NCBI GenBank assembly: GCA_937989795.1
Contig: CALKBB010000249.1
Location: 1 to 9,225, forward strand
Length of the DNA: 9,225 bases
Direction: 5' to 3'
Origin: an uncultured Collinsella sp.
GTDB lineage: Bacteria > Actinomycetota > Coriobacteriia > Coriobacteriales > Coriobacteriaceae
In this document: positions 6,180-9,225 of the stretch, one piece after another
Layout: each line of letters starts with the position of its first letter
Position numbering within the stretch: position 1 is the stretch's first letter
The notes under the pieces: model-generated
The model's input: only the letters and a program-made list of their open reading frames with translations
The model's database searches: none
What the model was told of the DNA's origin: nothing
Position numbers and translations under genes: made by a program

Positions 6180-7085
6180 CTAGCGGCGTTTGCGCGACAG
6201 ATAACGCGCAAACAGGTTGAAGGCCAGAATAATCGCCATCAGCAAAAGCGCAGTGCCGTAGGCTGCGTTCATGTTGATGCCGTCATTGGCTAGCAAATAG
6301 AGGTGAACGGTCATGGGACGACCGGAATCGAGCGGAGAGATAGGCAGGTTGATGGCCTGACCCATGGTGTAGAGCACCACGGCGGTCTCGCCGATGGCGC
6401 GGCCGATGGCAAGGACGATGCCGGTGGCGATGCGGCCAAAGGCCGAAGGAAGCACGATCTTGGAGACAACCTGCCACTTGGTGGCGCCCAGGCCATATGC
6501 GCCCCAACGGATATAGCGCGGAACGGCGCGGATTGCCTCCTCGGTGGTGCGCATGACGATGGGCAGCATCAGAAGCGCCAGCGCCAGGGCGGCCGAGACC
6601 ATCGAAAGACCCAAACCCATAGCCTCAACAAACAAGGCATAACCAAAGAGGCCCATAACGATGGAGGGCACCGAGGCCAAAGCGTCAGCAGCGTAGCGAA
6701 TGAGCTCGACGACCTTGCCCTGCTTGGCGTACTCGGCCAGATAGACCGCAGCCAAGACGGCAACCGGCGTGCAGATGAGCATGGCGAGCGCCGTCACGTA
6801 GATGGTCGAGACAATCGTGGGCCAGATGCCACCCTCGGCGTTTACGCCCTGCGGCCAGCCAAAGATAAAGTCGAGCGAGATATGTGGCAGGCCGTTGATG
6901 ACCACGTAGGCGATGATAGCGACCAGCACCAGCGTGGTGATGTAGGCAGCGGCACGAAACACGCCAAGCATGATCTTGTTGGACAGGTCCTTGTTGATGC
7001 GGCCCTTCTTGCCGTGGGAAAGGGCACGCTTGATGCGCTCGCGCGACGAGGTCGTATCGACCGTCGCATCAACGGAATCGGACAT
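6180..7085 (-). CDS. pstA: PstA, phosphate ABC transporter permease
   Basis: A 301-residue membrane permease that pairs with PstC to form the phosphate channel. A cytoplasmic N-terminus (1-38) rich in basic residues precedes about six membrane helices: roughly 42-65, 90-117, 135-156, 158-178, 219-243 and 277-295. The cytoplasmic EAA loop, which contacts PstB, covers about 182-215, with YGLGATKWQVVSKIVLPSA. It is followed by the permease signature AIGRAIGETAVVLYTMG (226-242). ATG at 7085 follows the pstC stop after 3 bases (TAG GCT ATG), so its ribosome binding site, a G-rich stretch, lies inside the end of pstC. Translational coupling with pstC is likely. Confidence 0.96.
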   Translation of the reverse strand: MSDSVDATVDTTSSRERIKRALSHGKKGRINKDLSNKIMLGVFRAAAYITTLVLVAIIAYVVINGLPHISLDFIFGWPQGVNAEGGIWPTIVSTIYVTALAMLICTPVAVLAAVYLAEYAKQGKVVELIRYAADALASVPSIVMGLFGYALFVEAMGLGLSMVSAALALALLMLPIVMRTTEEAIRAVPRYIRWGAYGLGATKWQVVSKIVLPSAFGRIATGIVLAIGRAIGETAVVLYTMGQAINLPISPLDSGRPMTVHLYLLANDGINMNAAYGTALLLMAIILAFNLFARYLSRKRR

Positions 7086-7088
7086 AGC

Positions 7089-8015
7089 CTACCCCCTCTT
7101 CTTCTTGGAAATCAGACGGACGATGCCCACCAGCGTGGCGGAGATGATAAACAGGACCACGCCCATGCCAAACAGAGCCGAGCGGTGCAAGCCCGAGGAA
7201 TAGCTCATGTCGAGCGCGATCTGGCTCGTGAGCGTCGAGATGGGGCTCGCAATACTATCCGGAATGACCGGGGCGTTGCCCACGACCATGAGCACCGCCA
7301 TGGTCTCGCCGATGGCACGTCCCATGCCCAGGACAATTGCATCGACAATGCCCAGCTTGGCTGCAGGCAACACGACCTTGTAGATGGTCTGCCACTTGGT
7401 GGCACCCATGGCATAGGACGCCTCGCGAATGCCCATGGGAATGGAATTGAGGGCATCGATGGTAAGCGTCGTGATGGTGGGAACGATCATGATGGCAAGC
7501 ACAAACCAAGCCGTCAGCGCGCCAAAGCCAAGGCCACCGGTCAGCTGTGCGATAAACGGGCGGATAATGACCATGCCAAAGAAGCCGTAGATGATGGAGG
7601 GTATGCCCGCCAGCAGGTCAACGGCGGGGCTGATGAGCTTGCGCACGCGCTTGCTGGCGATCTCGACCAGATACACGGCCGTGCCCACACCCAGGGGCAC
7701 ACCCATGGCGAGCGCACCGACCGTCACCAGACCAGAGCCCGCCAGCAGCGACATGATGCCGTAGTGACCCTCAGAGGGCGCCCACCTAAAACTAAGGAAG
7801 TCAACCAGACCGATGTCGGTAAAGACCGGCAGCGCCGAGTACGTGGTAAAGACAAAAATCAGGATGACGGTGACGACCGCCAAGAACGCGCAGGCAAAGA
7901 AGATCCACTGCAGCGCCTTCTCCTTAAGATAGGTGCTGCGCGATACCAACGCCAACTCACGCTTTTTGGGCGCCCGAGTCTCCTGCTCAATCTGGGGGGT
8001 TTCCTGTGCTTCCAC
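7089..8015 (-). CDS. pstC: PstC, phosphate ABC transporter permease
   Basis: The 308-residue second permease of the phosphate importer. The N-terminal ~33 residues are polar and cytoplasmic, followed by about six helices, the first at about 36-59. The EAA loop covers about 196-222, with EASYAMGATKWQTIYKVVLP, and is followed by the signature GMGRAIGETMAVLMVVGN (230-247). GTG at 8015 is preferred: AAGGGGAG lies 8 bases upstream and the codon comes one base after the pstS TAG. An in-frame GTG at 8024 would overlap pstS by 8 bases but sits on the ribosome binding site itself. The C-terminus is a short basic tail (SKKKRG). Confidence 0.96.
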   Translation of the reverse strand: MEAQETPQIEQETRAPKKRELALVSRSTYLKEKALQWIFFACAFLAVVTVILIFVFTTYSALPVFTDIGLVDFLSFRWAPSEGHYGIMSLLAGSGLVTVGALAMGVPLGVGTAVYLVEIASKRVRKLISPAVDLLAGIPSIIYGFFGMVIIRPFIAQLTGGLGFGALTAWFVLAIMIVPTITTLTIDALNSIPMGIREASYAMGATKWQTIYKVVLPAAKLGIVDAIVLGMGRAIGETMAVLMVVGNAPVIPDSIASPISTLTSQIALDMSYSSGLHRSALFGMGVVLFIISATLVGIVRLISKKKRG

Positions 8016-8016
8016 G

Positions 8017-8853
8017 CTACTCACTCCCCTTTCCGTCGTTGGTGACGGGAATAAAGCCCGCCTCGCGAATCTGCTTGTCCATCTTCTCGGACGTTACATA
8101 GTCAATGTAGTCCTGTGCCTGCTGCGAAGGCGTGCCCTTCACAAAGAAGTAAAGGTCGCGCGAGATGGGATAGCCGCCACTTGCAACCGTCTTCTCGGAT
8201 GCCTCGACATGGTTGACCGAAACGGCCTTAACCGAGGTCGTGGCGTTGAGGCTCTCGACAAAACCCAGCGAGATGTAGCCAATGGCGCCACGCGAGCGGG
8301 ACACGACATCGCGCACCTGGCCCGTACCCGAAAGAACGGCCGAGCGACGATCGAACGGCGTGCCGTCCATCACGATGCTGCGGAAGGCCTCGCGCGTACC
8401 GGAAGCCTCGTCGCGGTTAATAACTTGAATCTTCAGGTCCTCTCCGCCGACTTCTTTCCAGTTGGTGATCTTGCCAGCGTAAATATCGCGGAGCTGCTCA
8501 GTCGAGAGGTTGTCGACCGGGTTGTCGTCGTTCACGATGACTGCGATGCCGTCGTGCGCGATTACGATCGGGGTCAGGCCCAAATCCTGCTCGTCGGCAT
8601 TGAGGCCACGAGAGGAGCTGGCGATGTCGGCCGTGCCGTTGCTGACGGCCTCGATACCCGCAGAGGAGCCAAGGCCGGAGACGAGCACGTCAATGCCGGT
8701 CTCTTCCTTAAAGCCCTCGGCTGCAATCTCGGCAATGGGAAGGCAGGTGGTCGAGCCGGCAACGGTAATAGAAGATGTGGAAGATCCCGAAGAGCAAGCA
8801 CACAGCGTGAGCGTAAGCACTGCCGCGCTCAGGACCGATGCGATCCTTCTCAT
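8017..8853 (-). CDS. pstS: PstS, phosphate-binding lipoprotein
   Basis: The 278-residue extracytoplasmic phosphate receptor of the Pst importer. A lipoprotein signal peptide (basic MRR, hydrophobic 4-17) ends in the lipobox LCAC, making Cys20 the lipidated residue, followed by a Ser/Gly tether. Phosphate-contact motifs of PstS are visible: AGSTT (32-36), SSRGL (80-84), RDEASGTREAF (147-157) and VSRSRGAIGYI (184-194), as is ITNWKEVGG (129-137). ATG at 8853 overlaps the pgeF stop (ATGA) with only a weak purine-rich stretch upstream, so translation probably depends on ribosomes finishing pgeF. That is unusual, because pstS is normally the first and best-expressed gene of its operon. Confidence 0.96.
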   Translation of the reverse strand: MRRIASVLSAAVLTLTLCACSSGSSTSSITVAGSTTCLPIAEIAAEGFKEETGIDVLVSGLGSSAGIEAVSNGTADIASSSRGLNADEQDLGLTPIVIAHDGIAVIVNDDNPVDNLSTEQLRDIYAGKITNWKEVGGEDLKIQVINRDEASGTREAFRSIVMDGTPFDRRSAVLSGTGQVRDVVSRSRGAIGYISLGFVESLNATTSVKAVSVNHVEASEKTVASGGYPISRDLYFFVKGTPSQQAQDYIDYVTSEKMDKQIREAGFIPVTNDGKGSE

Positions 8854-9225
8854 AGCATCACACCGATCGCGGCATGGCGCCCACAGGTGCCACCCTCGTT
8901 GCGGTAGGAGTAAAAGCGGTCGTTCTGACGCACGGTGGAGAGCTGCGTGTCTACGATATTGTCCGTATCGACGCCAGCGTCCAGCAGCGCCTCGCGAATT
9001 GCGGCAGAAAGGTCGAGCATGCGAGAGGCTCTCGCATCAATGCAGGAAAACTCGGCGGCAAAGCGATCCATGAGCTCCTGGGATACCTCGTATTCGTCAC
9101 CCAAGATATGAGGGCCAATATAGGCGGAGACGTCACTCGCGTCGCAGCCAGCGGCATCGCAAAGCGCCTGGCACGCCTTGACGGAAATGCGCGCAATCGT
9201 GCCCTTCCAGCCAGAATGAACCACG
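8850..9225 (-). CDS. pgeF: PgeF/YfiH (laccase-domain) peptidoglycan editing factor, 5' end missing
   Basis: The C-terminal 124 residues of a multicopper-oxidase-like DUF152 (YfiH/YlmD/LACC1) protein; the start is beyond the right edge. Family members remove wrongly built UDP-MurNAc-L-Ser from peptidoglycan precursors, and related proteins act on purine nucleosides. Family marks, numbered from the first visible Val: HSGWKG (3-8), with the first metal-ligand His; YIGP (35-38) followed by YEV (45-47); DLSAAIREALLDAGV (71-85); FYSYRNEGG (104-112); GRHAAIG (115-121). The stretch between 39 and 72, where the family carries its Cys and second His ligands, has no matching Cys/His pair; His39 or Asp43 might substitute. 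In Gram-positives this gene usually sits between ftsZ and yggS; here it leads into pstS with a 4-base overlap. Confidence 0.88.
   Translation of the reverse strand, partial: VVHSGWKGTIARISVKACQALCDAAGCDASDVSAYIGPHILGDEYEVSQELMDRFAAEFSCIDARASRMLDLSAAIREALLDAGVDTDNIVDTQLSTVRQNDRFYSYRNEGGTCGRHAAIGVML

Noticed and set aside
6303..8045. Plus-strand open frame of 580 codons opposite pstA and pstC
   Set aside because: It is the mirror of two well-supported permease genes in GC-rich DNA. Its translation is rich in His, Asp, Arg and Gly with no recognisable domain or ribosome binding site, as expected for an antisense shadow.
8500..9225. Pho box upstream of pstS
   Set aside because: No repeated CTGTCAT-like or TTAACA-like motif with regular 11-base spacing was found by eye on either strand.

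Overview
The window is GC-rich bacterial chromosome. The division-protein set (SepF, DivIVA, YlmG/YggT), a PstS lipoprotein and the order pgeF-yggS-sepF-yggT-divIVA point to a Gram-positive (monoderm) lineage. GC-rich codon use with actinobacterial-type gene order suggests Actinomycetota, plausibly Coriobacteriia such as Collinsella. That placement is an inference from gene order and composition; no rRNA is present to confirm it.

Layout, left to right. Bases 1-226 are a G/T-rich leader with short direct repeats and no convincing gene. Bases 227-757 (+) encode a small nitroreductase that converges on a minus-strand gene for a small membrane-anchored or secreted protein of unknown function (936-1364); nested inverted repeats lie between them. 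Bases 1365-1667 are an AT-rich stretch with no convincing gene. From 1668 to the right edge every gene is on the minus strand. In transcription order (right to left) these are pgeF (cut by the edge), pstS, pstC, pstA, pstB, phoU, a hairpin, yggS, sepF, yggT, divIVA and a strong intrinsic terminator.

The minus-strand block is two modules. One is the conserved post-ftsZ division cluster: PgeF edits peptidoglycan precursors, YggS handles PLP homeostasis, SepF anchors FtsZ, YggT is a small membrane protein and DivIVA organises the pole and septum. The other is a complete high-affinity phosphate transporter with its PhoU regulator, sitting between pgeF and yggS. pstS starts inside the pgeF stop codon (ATGA overlap), and pstS-pstC-pstA-pstB are packed with gaps of 1 to 12 bases. 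Phosphate-uptake genes therefore appear translationally tied to a peptidoglycan-editing gene. A GC-rich hairpin after phoU may separate the modules transcriptionally. No PhoR/PhoB-type two-component genes are in the window.

Points deserving a second look: the pst-phoU insertion; yggT, which has no ATG/GTG/TTG start covering its first membrane helix and lies in frame with sepF across a single stop codon; a PgeF-family protein without obvious Cys/His metal ligands; a PhoU with altered metal motifs and an acidic tail; a SepF with a long Tyr/Asp/Gly-rich linker; and a nitroreductase whose codon usage switches part-way through the gene.
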